Source: Kitasatospora xanthocidica (lineage in GTDB: Bacteria > Actinomycetota > Actinomycetes > Streptomycetales > Streptomycetaceae). Taken from it: 64,000 nt of DNA. The stretch is taken from positions 62,001-126,000 of the forward strand of contig NZ_BNBY01000024.1 of NCBI RefSeq assembly GCF_014656195.1, written 5' to 3'. Below are positions 33,538-42,851 of the stretch, piece by piece (positions within the stretch are counted from its first letter, which is position 1; each line of letters begins with the position of its first letter). The notes under the pieces were generated by a model, which had not been told where the DNA came from, made no database searches, and saw only the letters and a list, made by a program, of their open reading frames with translations. The position numbers were made by a program, and so were the translations under genes.

Positions 33538-34815
33538 CTACCGGCCGATCCACTGCGCGGCCGCGCCCAGCAGCGCCCGCACCCCGCGGTCGATCGTCGG
33601 ACCGGGCACCGGCGCGTAGTGCGGCGAGTGGTTGAAGGCGATCCCGGCCGGCAGTTCGCCCGACATCAGCGAGGCGATCCCGGACTCGCCGAACGCCGCC
33701 GGGTCCGTTCCGCCGAAGTGCCAGAACACCGACGGCACACCGAACGCGGTGCCCAGGTTGCCGAAGTCCTCGCTGCCGGTCAGCGGCCGCGGCAACGGCA
33801 CCACCGCCTCGTCACCCAGCGCGGACCGCAGGCCCGCTACCGTCCGCTCGGTGGCCGTCGCGTCGTTGACGGTCAGCGGCAGCGCGGTGAGCGGCGTGAT
33901 CTCCGGTTCCTTCGGTGCGCCCGAGGCGGCCGCCTCGGCCCGCACGATCCGTTCGATCGCGGCCAGCACCCGTTCCCGCACCCGGATGTCGGTGGTCCGG
34001 ACGTTGACCTTCAGCTCGGCCTCGTCCGGGATGATGTTCTGCCTGGTGCCGGCATGGATCGAACCGACCGTCACCACCGCCGTCTGTGCCGCGCCGACCT
34101 CCCGCGACACCACCGTCTGCAACCGCAGCACCACGGCGGCGGCCAGCACCACCGGGTCGACCGCGTGCTCGGGGGAGGAGCCGTGGCCACCCCGGCCGAA
34201 CAGCCGCACCCGGAAACTGTCCGAGGCCGACATCACCGGCCCGGGCCGGGTCACCGCCACCCCCACGGGCAGCGGGCCGACGTGCTGGCCCAGGCACACC
34301 TCGGGACGCGGGAACCGGTCGAGGAACCCGTCGGCTGCCATCGCCGCCGCTCCCTCGCCGTTCTCCTCGGCGGGCTGGAACACCGCCACCACCGTGCCCC
34401 GCCAGGCGTCCCGGTTCGCGGCCAGCCGCCCCGCCGCGCCGAGCAGGCAGGTCACGTGCATGTCGTGCCCGCATGCGTGCATCACCGGCACCTCGTCGCC
34501 GTCCTCGTCGACACCGGTGTCGGTCGACGCGTACGGCAGCCCGGTCGCCTCCCGCACCGGCAGGCCGTCCATGTCGGCGCGCAGCAGCACGACCGGCCCG
34601 TCGCCCGATCGCAGCACGCCCACCACGCCCGTGCCGCCGACCCGCTCCGTGGTCTCCCAGCCCTGCGCCCGCAGGTGCGCGGCGACCACGGCGGCGGTGC
34701 GGTGCTCCTGGAAGGCCAGTTCCGGGTGGCGGTGCAGCTCCCGGTACAGGGCCTCCAGTTCCGGCAGGCGGGCGGCCAGGCCTGCGGCGAGGGGGAGTCG
34801 ATCGGTGTTCGTCAT
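33538..34815 (-). CDS. M20-family metal-dependent amidohydrolase (hippurate hydrolase type)
   Basis: 425 residues from ATG 34815, overlapping the stop of the upstream transporter gene by 4 nt (ATGA). Family motifs are in order: YRELHRHPELAFQEH near residue 21, VLLRADMDGLPV, the metal-binding MHACGHDMH, FQPAEENGEGAAAM with the catalytic Glu pair, FGRGGHGSSPEHAVDP and a late His in FNHSPHYAPVPG. Such enzymes split N-acyl amino acids or aryl amides. Coupling to an importer suggests scavenging of an N-acylated compound. Confidence 0.92.
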   Translation of the reverse strand: MTNTDRLPLAAGLAARLPELEALYRELHRHPELAFQEHRTAAVVAAHLRAQGWETTERVGGTGVVGVLRSGDGPVVLLRADMDGLPVREATGLPYASTDTGVDEDGDEVPVMHACGHDMHVTCLLGAAGRLAANRDAWRGTVVAVFQPAEENGEGAAAMAADGFLDRFPRPEVCLGQHVGPLPVGVAVTRPGPVMSASDSFRVRLFGRGGHGSSPEHAVDPVVLAAAVVLRLQTVVSREVGAAQTAVVTVGSIHAGTRQNIIPDEAELKVNVRTTDIRVRERVLAAIERIVRAEAAASGAPKEPEITPLTALPLTVNDATATERTVAGLRSALGDEAVVPLPRPLTGSEDFGNLGTAFGVPSVFWHFGGTDPAAFGESGIASLMSGELPAGIAFNHSPHYAPVPGPTIDRGVRALLGAAAQWIGR

Positions 34816-36155
34816 GCCGGTTCCTTGTCGGTCTCGTTGTCGGTTTCGTTGTCGGTTTCGGTGCTTCCGGCTTCGGTGCGGGTGCTGTCGGCCGCCACCT
34901 CGGAGGGCCGCCGGCCGTGGAGCGCGGACAGGAAGCCCTCGGTGTCCTGAGGGGTGGTCAGCGCGAGGGCGGCGGCCAGGGCCGCGCCGAGCACCAGGAA
35001 GGCGAAGGCGGCACGGAAGGAGACGGCGTCGGCGAGCGTGCCCATCACCACCGGGGCCACCACGCCGGCCAGTTGGCCGCCGAAGATGATCATTCCGGAG
35101 CCGGCCCCGGCCAGTTCGGCGGGCAGGCTCCGCATCGGCACCGCGAAGATCGGCATGAAGCTCAGCCCCGCACCGAGTGCGGCCAGCGTCAGCCAGCCGA
35201 CGAACGCCGCCAGCGACTGCGCCGAGGCCATCAGCAGCACGCAGACCGCCGTCACCGCCATCGCCGGTGCCACCACCAGGGCGTGCCGCCCGCCCAGACG
35301 GTCCGCGATCCGGCCGCCCGCCACCGCCGCCACGGCCGAGACCACCGCCGGCACCAGCGCCGCGGCCCCTGCCGCGGTCAGCGAGATGCCGCGCTCGTCG
35401 TTCAGGTACGTCGGCACCCAGGTGTTCAGGCCCCAGACGATCAGGTCGTAGCCGAAGAACATCGCGGCGAACCGCCACATCACCGCGGAGGCGAGCACGG
35501 TCCGCACCCCGCCCGGAGCCGGCCCCACCGGCACGACCGCCGAGCCGGCCGGCGCGGGCAGCCACAGCCGCAGCGCCACGGACACCAGCACGCCGACCAC
35601 CGCGATCGAGAAGAACGCCCACCGCCAGCCGAACGCCACGATCAGCGGCGCGCCCAGCACCGGCGCGACCACCGCGGCCAGTGCGTTCGAGCTGGACACC
35701 AGGCCGTTGGCACCCATCCGCTGGCCGGGCGTGGTGCGCTCGCTGACCGCCTTCATCGCCGCCGCCGGGAAGACCCCCTCGGCCGCGCCGAACAGGAACC
35801 GCACCACCAGCAGCACCGCGAACGAGCCCGCCAGCCCGGTCAGAGCCGTGAACGCCGACCAGACCAGCAGCGCCCAGCCGGCCGTCCGCTTCGCGCCGAA
35901 CCGGTCGGCCAGCAGCCCGCCCGGGATCTGGCACAGCGCGTACGCCAGGAAGAACACCGCCACCGCCAGGCCCTGCTCCGTGCGGTCCAGGCCGAACTCC
36001 CGGCCGACCGACGGCAGCGCCAGGTTGATCACCAGCCGGTCCACGTAGTCGACCAGCCAGGCACTGAACAGCAGCGCCACCGTCACCCGGGCCGTTCGGT
36101 CGAGTCTCTCCCGGCGGACCGGGGCCTGCGTGGCAGCAGTGGGGGGTGTGGCCAC
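34812..36155 (-). CDS. MFS transporter, ACS/phthalate-type
   Basis: 447 residues with 12 hydrophobic segments. The loop 2-3 motif GGLLADRFGAKRT and the early LFSAWLVDYVDRLVINLALP helix are typical of anion:cation symporters (sugar acids, hydroxy-aromatics). The C-terminal tail is a short repeat (NETDNETDKEPA) from a DNA repeat. It is the first gene of a two-gene leftward operon with the amidohydrolase and is divergent from an Lrp-type regulator 115 bp away, which likely controls it. Confidence 0.9.
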   Translation of the reverse strand: MATPPTAATQAPVRRERLDRTARVTVALLFSAWLVDYVDRLVINLALPSVGREFGLDRTEQGLAVAVFFLAYALCQIPGGLLADRFGAKRTAGWALLVWSAFTALTGLAGSFAVLLVVRFLFGAAEGVFPAAAMKAVSERTTPGQRMGANGLVSSSNALAAVVAPVLGAPLIVAFGWRWAFFSIAVVGVLVSVALRLWLPAPAGSAVVPVGPAPGGVRTVLASAVMWRFAAMFFGYDLIVWGLNTWVPTYLNDERGISLTAAGAAALVPAVVSAVAAVAGGRIADRLGGRHALVVAPAMAVTAVCVLLMASAQSLAAFVGWLTLAALGAGLSFMPIFAVPMRSLPAELAGAGSGMIIFGGQLAGVVAPVVMGTLADAVSFRAAFAFLVLGAALAAALALTTPQDTEGFLSALHGRRPSEVAADSTRTEAGSTETDNETDNETDKEPA

Positions 36156-36270
36156 GGGCGTTCCTCCCTACAGTGGGGGCGGTCGGACAGCGGGGCCTCG
36201 GACAGCGGTCGTGCCGCGGCACGCGGAGGGTGGACACAGAATCCGGTCCGGCGGCGAAGAGGAGCCCGAA

Positions 36271-37317
36271 ATGCAGGAAAACGGCACCGCACCCGGCGTC
36301 CCACCGGAATCCGGCAACCCCTTCTCCGAAATCGACCTCGCCCTGATCGACGCCCTCCAGGCCGACCCCCGGGCGCCCTGGACCCGGATCGGCCCCGCAC
36401 TCGGCGTGGACGCCACCACCGCCGCCCGCCGCTGGGACCGCCTCAGCACCGCCGGCCTCGCCTGGGTCACCGCGTACGCCGCCCCGGGCACGGCGCCCGT
36501 CGCCTACCTGGAAGTCACGTGCGACGCCGGTTCCGTGGCACAGCTCATCGCCGCGCTCGCCGAACTGCCCTGGGTGTTCAGCATCGAACACGTCGCCGGC
36601 GAGTTCGACCTCTTCCTGTCCGTCTGCGCCACGGACCTCCCGGGCCTCGGCCGGCTCGTCCAGGACATCGGCGCCCGCCCGGAGGTCCGTGCCGTGCGCA
36701 CCCGGCTCTCCCTGCGCACCTACCTGGAAGGCAGCGCCTGGCAGATCCGGGCACTGGCCCCGGCCCGCCGAGCCGAACTCACCCAGCGGACCCCTCCCGA
36801 CGGGCCGGCCGCCGGCCCCGAACTGCTCCACAGCCCGACCGACCTGGCACTCCTGCGCGCGCTCGGCGAGGACGGCCGTGCGGGCCACACCGAACTCGCC
36901 GCCCGCACCGGCATCGGCGAATCCACCGTCCGCCGCCACCTCAACCGCCGGCTGCGCCAGCGCGGACTCCTACTGCGCTGTGACCTCGCCCAGCGCCTCG
37001 CCGGCTGGCCCGTCGTGGTCGGCTACCGCGCGGCCGTCCCGCACGGCGCGCTCGACCGCGTCGGCGCGATGCTGGCCCGCCTTCCCCAGACCCGCCTGTG
37101 CGCCTCCGTCACCGGTTCCACCAACCTCCTCTTCTCGGTCTGGCTGCGTACCACCGACGACATCACCGCCGTGGAGGCCGTCCTCGCCGACCGTGCCCCC
37201 GAACTGCGCCTCGACGGCCGCACCGTGACCTTCCGCACCCACAAGCGCATGGGCCGCCTCCTCGACCCCCAGGGCCGCGCCCTCCGTCACATCCCCCTCC
37301 TCACCCCGGACACCTGA
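36271..37317 (+). CDS. Lrp/AsnC-family regulator with duplicated DNA-binding and ligand halves
   Basis: 348 residues from ATG 36271, preceded by GAGGAG. It contains two AsnC-type helix-turn-helix regions: IDALQADPRAPWTRIG to TAARRWDRL (about 25-70) and LRALGEDGRAGHTELAARTG to TVRRHLNRRL (about 190-235). Each is followed by an RAM-like alpha/beta ligand domain. This double layout is common in Streptomyces. Divergent orientation to the MFS/M20 operon suggests it senses the transported amino compound. Confidence 0.88.
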   Translation: MQENGTAPGVPPESGNPFSEIDLALIDALQADPRAPWTRIGPALGVDATTAARRWDRLSTAGLAWVTAYAAPGTAPVAYLEVTCDAGSVAQLIAALAELPWVFSIEHVAGEFDLFLSVCATDLPGLGRLVQDIGARPEVRAVRTRLSLRTYLEGSAWQIRALAPARRAELTQRTPPDGPAAGPELLHSPTDLALLRALGEDGRAGHTELAARTGIGESTVRRHLNRRLRQRGLLLRCDLAQRLAGWPVVVGYRAAVPHGALDRVGAMLARLPQTRLCASVTGSTNLLFSVWLRTTDDITAVEAVLADRAPELRLDGRTVTFRTHKRMGRLLDPQGRALRHIPLLTPDT

Positions 37318-37614
37318 GCGTCCGCCGCCGGATTGCCGCCGCCGCCCGCCGCCCGAAGGCCGCGTCAACAGCGTGCGCCCGGGCCGCCACCCCCACCGGC
37401 GCGCCGACCTCGACCCGCGCACCGGCGAACCGCGTCGTCCCACCCCGCCCGGCACCGCCGACCGCCTCCTTCCCCTGCCGGCGTGCCGCCAGTACGGAAG
37501 TGCCGCCGGAGACCGTCGCGGAGATCCCCGACTCTGCCCCGGAGTACCTTCCGCCGCGCCGCGGCGGTCGGGTTCAGTGGGAGGTCGTCGACGATCCAGG
37601 AGAGGCGGAGCCCG

Positions 37615-39267
37615 ATGCGCGAGCGGGAGAACGAGGAAGCGACCAGGGCCAAGGCCGGCCGGGCGGCGAGGCGCGCGCCCGTCGACGCCGGGAGCCCGCG
37701 GTCCCGACTGCTCGCCCTCCAGGGCTCCGTGGGCAACGCGGCGGTCGTCCAGATGCTCCGCCGGGCGGGCCGCCGCCCGGACGAGGAGGCGCACCGGCAC
37801 GGGGGCGGCTGCGGACACGAGGGCTTCGAGGGCCCCGCCGTCCGGCGTGCCGTGGCCCCCGCCGTCCAGCGCTCCTCCGTCCACGACGTCCTGCGCGGCC
37901 CCGGCCGGTCCCTGGACCGGGCCACCCGTACGGACATGGAGTCCCGCCTCGGCGCCGACTTCTCCGACGTGCGCATCCACACCGGCGGCGCCGCCAGGGC
38001 CACCGCCGCCGAGGTCGGCGCGCGTGCCTACACCTCCGGCAACCACGTCGTCATCGGCGAGGGAGGGGGCGACGCGCACACCCTCGCCCACGAGCTCACC
38101 CATGTCATCCAGCAGCGCCGGGGGCCGGTCAGCGGCACCGACAACGGCAACGGGCTGAAGGTCTCCGACCCCTCCGACCGCTTCGAGCGCGAGGCCGAGG
38201 CCAACGCCCGCGCGGCGATGAGCCGCCCGGCCCCGCAGGCCTCCTCCGACGTGCAGCGTGCGGCCGGCCCCGGGGCCGGGACGGCCGGTGCGGCGCAGGC
38301 GACCGTGCAGCGCACCCTCGCGGCAGGCCTCGAGAACGGGACCCCGGTCGTCAGGCACACGGACGAGGGGGACGTCGAGGGGCAGGCGATCCTCAGTTTC
38401 AGCTCCCGCTTCGGGTCCTACCTGATCGAGGGCCCGGACGGCAAGAGGTCCCGGGCGTCCCTCAGCGACAAGTCGTGGGGGACGGTCGAGGACCGGGTGG
38501 CCTCCCGCGCGAACTACGAGGCGGCCCGCGCCCTGGAGCTGGACCCGGCGGTCCTCGCCGCCAAGCAGAAGCAGAAGGACCTCGACCTCGGCGAGAACTA
38601 CCTCAGCGCCGACTACCGCCGGATCAACCCGCTCCTCGCGGCCCTCGGGCAGGTCGGCTTCGCCCCCGGCGAGATCGCCGCCCCCGGCTTCTCCTACAAG
38701 TCGAGGGAGAGCGAGGTGCTCCACACGTGGCGCAGTGTCGCCATGGCGCGCGGTTACGCGGACGAGCAGACCACGCAGTCGTGGGACGAGAAGCACCTCG
38801 CGGACACCTTCGACATCTTCGCCCGGATCAACGGCGTGTGGGACGACTTCACGACGCCCCCCGCGAACGCGGACGGCAACGTGATGCGGGGCGACAGCAA
38901 GCACCTGTACGAGTCGTTCGGCGGCATCCTCAAGCAGCAGGAGGGCCACCCGGACGGCGGTTACGTCCCGGTGGACCAGACGATCGAGTGGCCGGCGATC
39001 CTGTCGACCACGTACGGCGATCCGTTGACCCACACGTACGTGGCGGGCAAGGAGATCGTCTGGGAGTTCCGCCTCCCGGAGGGCCACCGGGGGAGGGCGC
39101 TCGGCAGGAACAACCAGTCCGAGGAGGAGATGACCTTCCCCATCGGCACCAAGATCCACATCAGGCAGATCCTCGTGCGGAGCGGCAAACGCCGACAGGA
39201 GAAGTCGGCGAAGTACGGCGAGAGCGCGGCCGTGATCGTCTTCGCCGACATCCTGGCGGGAGAATGA
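37615..39267 (+). CDS. DUF4157 (eCIS core) protein with a C-terminal ADP-ribosyltransferase-like domain
   Basis: 550 residues from ATG 37615, preceded by GGAG; no signal peptide. The N-terminal part has LLALQGSVGNAAVVQML and VQR motifs. The DUF4157 metallopeptidase-like domain (about 95-170) has TRTDMESRLGADFSDVRIHT, NHVVIGEG and HELTH (159-163) followed by VIQQ. DUF4157 proteins are linked to extracellular contractile injection systems as cargo or loading domains. The C-terminal 130 residues carry three motifs in R-S-E order: VMRGD (Arg425), ILSTTYGDP (Ser464) and QSEEEMTFPIGTKIHI (Glu503, Glu505). The spacing (39 and 41) is close to iota-type ADP-ribosylating toxins (Arg295, Ser338, Glu380). 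The C-terminal call rests on motifs alone. No injection machinery or immunity gene is adjacent. Confidence 0.8.
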   Translation: MRERENEEATRAKAGRAARRAPVDAGSPRSRLLALQGSVGNAAVVQMLRRAGRRPDEEAHRHGGGCGHEGFEGPAVRRAVAPAVQRSSVHDVLRGPGRSLDRATRTDMESRLGADFSDVRIHTGGAARATAAEVGARAYTSGNHVVIGEGGGDAHTLAHELTHVIQQRRGPVSGTDNGNGLKVSDPSDRFEREAEANARAAMSRPAPQASSDVQRAAGPGAGTAGAAQATVQRTLAAGLENGTPVVRHTDEGDVEGQAILSFSSRFGSYLIEGPDGKRSRASLSDKSWGTVEDRVASRANYEAARALELDPAVLAAKQKQKDLDLGENYLSADYRRINPLLAALGQVGFAPGEIAAPGFSYKSRESEVLHTWRSVAMARGYADEQTTQSWDEKHLADTFDIFARINGVWDDFTTPPANADGNVMRGDSKHLYESFGGILKQQEGHPDGGYVPVDQTIEWPAILSTTYGDPLTHTYVAGKEIVWEFRLPEGHRGRALGRNNQSEEEMTFPIGTKIHIRQILVRSGKRRQEKSAKYGESAAVIVFADILAGE

Positions 39268-39519
39268 CCGACACCACGGGCCCGACCCCGGACCACTCCT
39301 GCTCTTCTACCCACGCCCGGGTCCTGACGGCGCCGGTCCTGACCCGGCCCCTGACCCTCGCGCGCAGTCCATGGTCAACCACCTCCGGTCGGGGGCGTGA
39401 GAACGGTGAGGCTCGCCGGGTTCGACGGAGTCCGACGGCGGAAGCGATCCGGACGTGGTTCGCCCGGACGGTGAACCGACCGCGGCTCCGTACCCCGGCT
39501 CCCGCCGCCGGCGGCCGGG

Positions 39520-40584
39520 TCAGCGGCGGGTCTCGATCCGCAGGCCGCCGGTGGTCACCCGGCGGATGGGCTCGCTCGTCAGCAGCTCGTGCGGCTGGCC
39601 GAGGGCGATCGCGCCCGCCGCGTCGAGCCGGGCCAGCTGGGCGTCCGTCAGCTCGACCGCCAGGGCGCCCAGGTTGTCCTCCAACTGGGCGGGGGTGCGG
39701 GCGCCGAGCAGCGTGCTCGTCACGCCCGGCTTCCGCAGCGTCCAGGCCAGCGCCACCTGGGCCGGGGTGTGCCCCAGCTCGCCGGCCACCTCCCGGACCA
39801 CCCCGGCCACGCCGAGGCTGCGTTCGGTGAGGGTGCCCAGGGCGAGATTGTGGCTCCGGCGGGTGCTCCCGTCGGGGCCGGCGCCCGTCGCGCCCACGTC
39901 CTCCCGGCCGTACTTGCCGCTGAGCACCCCGCCGCCCAGCGGCGAGTACGGCACCACGCCCAGGCCCAGCTCCCGGGCCATCGGAATCAGGTCGCGCTCC
40001 GCGGTGCGTTCGATCAGGCTGTACTCGACCTGCAGCGCGACCAGCGGCGACCAGCCGCGCAGGTCCGCGATCGCCTGCATCCGGGACACCTGCCAGGCCG
40101 GGGTGTTGGACATCGCCACGTACAGCACCTTGCCCTGCCGGACCAGGTCGTCCAGGCCGCGCAGCACCTCCTCCACCGAGGTCCGGAAGTCCCAGACGTG
40201 CAGGTACAGCAGGTCGAGGTAGTCGGTGCCGAGCCGCCGCAGGCTGCCCTCCACCGAGCCGAACAGCGCCTTGCGGTGCCCGCCCCCGGAGTTCGGGTCG
40301 CCGGGGCGGCGCAGGGTCGAGTACTTGGTCGCCAGCACCAGGCGTTCGCGCTCCTCGTGGGCGAACTCGCCCAGCAGGCGCTCGGAGCTGCCGTCGGTGT
40401 AGGTGTCGGCGGTGTCGAGGAGGTTGCCGCCGAGCCCGACGTAGCGGTCGAACAGTTTGCGGGCCTCGGCCCGTTCCGCGCCCCACCCCCATTCGGTGCC
40501 GAAGGTCGCGGTGCCCAGGGCCAGCGGTGAGACCCGCAGTCCCGAGCGGCCCAGCAGCCGGTAGTCGTCGAGGGCCAGTGCCAT
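39520..40584 (-). CDS. Aldo/keto reductase
   Basis: 354 residues from ATG 40584, with GGAGAA upstream. It is a TIM-barrel reductase with the catalytic tetrad region: GNLLDTADTYTDGSSERLLGE (Asp and Tyr), VLATKYS (Lys) and LDLLYLHVWDF (His). The NADPH-binding end has VVPYSPLGGGVLSGKYG and TSTLLGARTPAQLEDNL. It is divergent from a helix-turn-helix regulator across 127 bp containing an inverted repeat, a common reductase/regulator pair. The substrate is unknown. Confidence 0.92.
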   Translation of the reverse strand: MALALDDYRLLGRSGLRVSPLALGTATFGTEWGWGAERAEARKLFDRYVGLGGNLLDTADTYTDGSSERLLGEFAHEERERLVLATKYSTLRRPGDPNSGGGHRKALFGSVEGSLRRLGTDYLDLLYLHVWDFRTSVEEVLRGLDDLVRQGKVLYVAMSNTPAWQVSRMQAIADLRGWSPLVALQVEYSLIERTAERDLIPMARELGLGVVPYSPLGGGVLSGKYGREDVGATGAGPDGSTRRSHNLALGTLTERSLGVAGVVREVAGELGHTPAQVALAWTLRKPGVTSTLLGARTPAQLEDNLGALAVELTDAQLARLDAAGAIALGQPHELLTSEPIRRVTTGGLRIETRR

Positions 40585-40664
40585 CAGGTTCTCCTGTGCT
40601 CGCGTGTGCTCGTGTTCCGTTGCCGGGACCGAGTCTGCGGCGGCGGCGGGCCCCGGATAAGGGA

Positions 40665-40690
40665 GGGACTTTCCTGGGAAGGCCGGTCCC
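40665..40690. promoter_or_regulatory. Inverted-repeat operator between reductase and regulator
   Basis: GGGACTTTCC on the left and GGAAGGCCGGTCCC on the right form nested inverted repeats (outer GGGAC/GTCCC, inner TTCC-TG-GGAA). It lies 22 bp before the regulator start and 80 bp before the reductase start, so one bound dimer could cover both promoters. Confidence 0.45.
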
Positions 40691-40711
40691 ACCCTGGCGG
40701 TTGGACCGGTC

Positions 40712-41569
40712 ATGACGACACGAACCGTGGACACCACCCAGGAACTGGCCGCCTTCCTGCGCGGCAGGCGCGAACGGCTGGACCCGGACCGGCTGGGGCT
40801 GCCCGCGCACCGGCGGGCCCGGCGGACGCCAGGACTGCGCCGCGAGGAGGTCGCCGAGCTGGCCGGGGTCAGCACCGACTACGTGGTCCGGCTGGAGCAG
40901 GGCCGGGGGCTTCGGCCCTCCGCGGAGGTGCTGGCGGCGCTGGCCCGGGCCCTGCGGCTGGCACCCGGCGAACGCGACTACCTCTTCGACCTGGCCGGAC
41001 ACCGCCGCCCCGGCGGCACCCGCGGCGGGGCAGCCGCCGGTGCGGCGCCGTCGCTGGCCCACCTGGTCGACGAACTCTCCCCGCTGCCCGCCGCGCTGCT
41101 GGACCACCGCTACGACCTGCTGGCCTGGAACCCCGAAATGGCCCGGCTGCTACCGGAGTTCGACGCCGTGCCGCCGGAGCGGCGCAACGCGATGTGGCTG
41201 TGCCTGCTGCACCCGCCGATGCGCGGCTTCTACGCCGACCGCGAGGGGGTGCTGCGGGACGGCGTCGCCCATCTGCGCGCGGCCTGGGCCGCCCACCCGG
41301 AGGAGCGGGCACTGGCCGGGCTGATCGCCGAATTCACCGCGCAGGACGAGGACTTCGCCCGGCTCTGGGCCGAGCGGGAGGTCCGCGTCAACGGTCGCGG
41401 TCGCAAGCTGCTGCGGCACCCGGCCGTCGGGACGATCGCCGTCGACTTCGAGGTCCTGCTCCCGCTGGAGGATCCGGAGCTGCGGCTTCTGGTCTACCGC
41501 GCCGCGGACGACGAGAGCCGCGCGGCCCTGCACCGGCTGTGCGGCGGTGACGGGTGCCAAGAAGACTGA
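40712..41569 (+). CDS. Helix-turn-helix regulator with MmyB-like ligand domain
   Basis: 285 residues. An N-terminal XRE-type helix-turn-helix (LAAFLRGRRERLDP, then GLRREEVAELAGVSTDYVVRLEQG) is followed by a PAS-like MmyB ligand-binding domain (DLLAWNPEMARLLPEF to IAVDFEVLLPLEDPELRLLVY). This family usually sits divergently to an oxidoreductase and represses it until a fatty-acid-like or aldehyde ligand binds. That matches the adjacent aldo/keto reductase. Confidence 0.92.
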   Translation: MTTRTVDTTQELAAFLRGRRERLDPDRLGLPAHRRARRTPGLRREEVAELAGVSTDYVVRLEQGRGLRPSAEVLAALARALRLAPGERDYLFDLAGHRRPGGTRGGAAAGAAPSLAHLVDELSPLPAALLDHRYDLLAWNPEMARLLPEFDAVPPERRNAMWLCLLHPPMRGFYADREGVLRDGVAHLRAAWAAHPEERALAGLIAEFTAQDEDFARLWAEREVRVNGRGRKLLRHPAVGTIAVDFEVLLPLEDPELRLLVYRAADDESRAALHRLCGGDGCQED

Positions 41570-41754
41570 CAACTCACGGTCGGTCGCACCAAGCGTGACC
41601 ACGCGGTGCCGACAAGCGTGGCCCACGGACCGGAAACCACAGCACACCGACCCTCACCGGTTCCAACCGCCGTGACCAGGCTCACCGGTCGGTGTTCAGC
41701 GGCCCGGACCGGTACGACCCGCGGACAGACCCCGAAGCCGTGGAGCACCCGCCG

Positions 41755-41786
41755 CTGATCCGCTGATCCGCTGATCCGCTGATCCG
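41755..41786. repeat. 8-bp tandem repeat, four copies
   Basis: ctgatccg is repeated four times exactly between a regulator gene and a small membrane-protein gene. It is non-coding here. Each unit contains the GATC word; the array is a candidate slippage site. Confidence 0.85.
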
Positions 41787-41936
41787 CTTCCAGCGGCACC
41801 GGGCCACGGCCACGACGCCGAGGGCCTGCGCCGGTGGCACACCCGCGCCCCAAGGAAGCCGAGCGCGCCGCGTATGCTGCACGCCCAGCCGTCGGCGACC
41901 CCGCCCGCGGCCACCGAGCACCGAGCAGGCGGAACC

Positions 41937-42338
41937 ATGGTCGACACCGGAGCCCTCTTCACCGGCGCAGCCGGGACCGCCGCCTGGGGAGCCGCGGCCT
42001 ATCAGGCGGCGCGTCAGTGGCAGGCCGGCGCGGGGCGCCGCACCAGTGGCATGATCACGCGCATCAGCGCCGCCGGGCGCGGCGGCAGCTCCTGCACGGT
42101 TCAGTTCATGGACGAGTCCGGTACTCCCCGACGCTTCGAGACGAACGTCCGCGGCCGGGTCGGAGAGACGGTCCGGGTCGGGTACCCGGCCGGGAAGCCG
42201 CAGCGCGCCCGCAGGATCGGCGGCATCGCCCCCTGGGGATTCCCGATCACGGCCACGGCGGTGGGCGGCGTGTTCCTCTGGGTGTCCGCATCGCTGCTCG
42301 GCTCCGGCGGCCTGCCCCACGTGCCGCTGGGGCGTTGA
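41937..42338 (+). CDS. DUF3592-like membrane protein
   Basis: 133 residues from ATG 41937 with GGCGGAA upstream. Order: an N-terminal helix (ALFTGAAGTAAWGAAAYQAA); a small beta domain with GMITRISAAGRGGSSCTVQF and GTPRRFETNV, ending RVGYPAGKPQRAR; then a C-terminal helix (FPITATAVGGVFLWVSASLL). The strand pattern and the closing VGYPAGKP motif match DUF3592 membrane proteins. Function unknown. The 41570-41936 stretch before it holds only the tandem repeat. Confidence 0.65.
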   Translation: MVDTGALFTGAAGTAAWGAAAYQAARQWQAGAGRRTSGMITRISAAGRGGSSCTVQFMDESGTPRRFETNVRGRVGETVRVGYPAGKPQRARRIGGIAPWGFPITATAVGGVFLWVSASLLGSGGLPHVPLGR

Positions 42339-42389
42339 GAAGCCGTCGACGCCCCTACGGACGTCACTCGCGGTTCGGCCGCGTTCGGC

Positions 42390-42800
42390 CTACCCCGCAC
42401 CGATCATGCCGAGCGTGAGCCGTCCCAAGCGGTCGCAGCAGCGACTGTCGACGGCCGGCGGCAGGCCACCCCGCGGCTCCCGCTCACCGCTCCACAGCTC
42501 CGTCCATCCGCCCGCCCGCTGCCGCTGAGCGGGTGCCAGATCGGTGCGGCTCGGCGCCGGCGCCGGGCGGTGCCGTTCGATGAACGCCCGCAGCCGGTGC
42601 CGGTCGTAGCCGGTGTCGGCGAGGCGGGCGGCGGGCCGGTACACCCCGCCGCTGGCGGCGGGCAGGTCCGGGGGCGGGGAGGAGGTCGAGCGGGCCGCAG
42701 GCCTCGCCGCGCTCCCGGGCGTCGGTGACGAAGGCGGCGTGGATCCGGCCGACATCGGGCAGGTGCTCGCGCCCGTGCCGCACCGCCGGCTTCTCCGATC
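42390..42800 (-). pseudogene. Second copy of the repeated gene remnant
   Basis: Minus-strand frames contain KPAVRHGREHLPDVGRIHAAF and DARERGEACGPLDLLPAP, then after a frameshift near 42675, DLPAASGGVYRPAARLADTG and RHRLRAFIERHRPA. The same words in the same order occur at 14090-14290. Both copies share the frameshift zone, so the copy event may post-date the damage. The parent family is unknown. Confidence 0.5.
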
Positions 42801-42851
42801 CGGGCAGCGGGGCACCCGGGCGCAGGGTCAGGCGGCCGGCGCCTTGTGATG

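Noticed and set aside
41755-41786. The 8-bp repeats as a CRISPR-like array
   Set aside because: The units are contiguous with no spacers; it is a simple tandem repeat.
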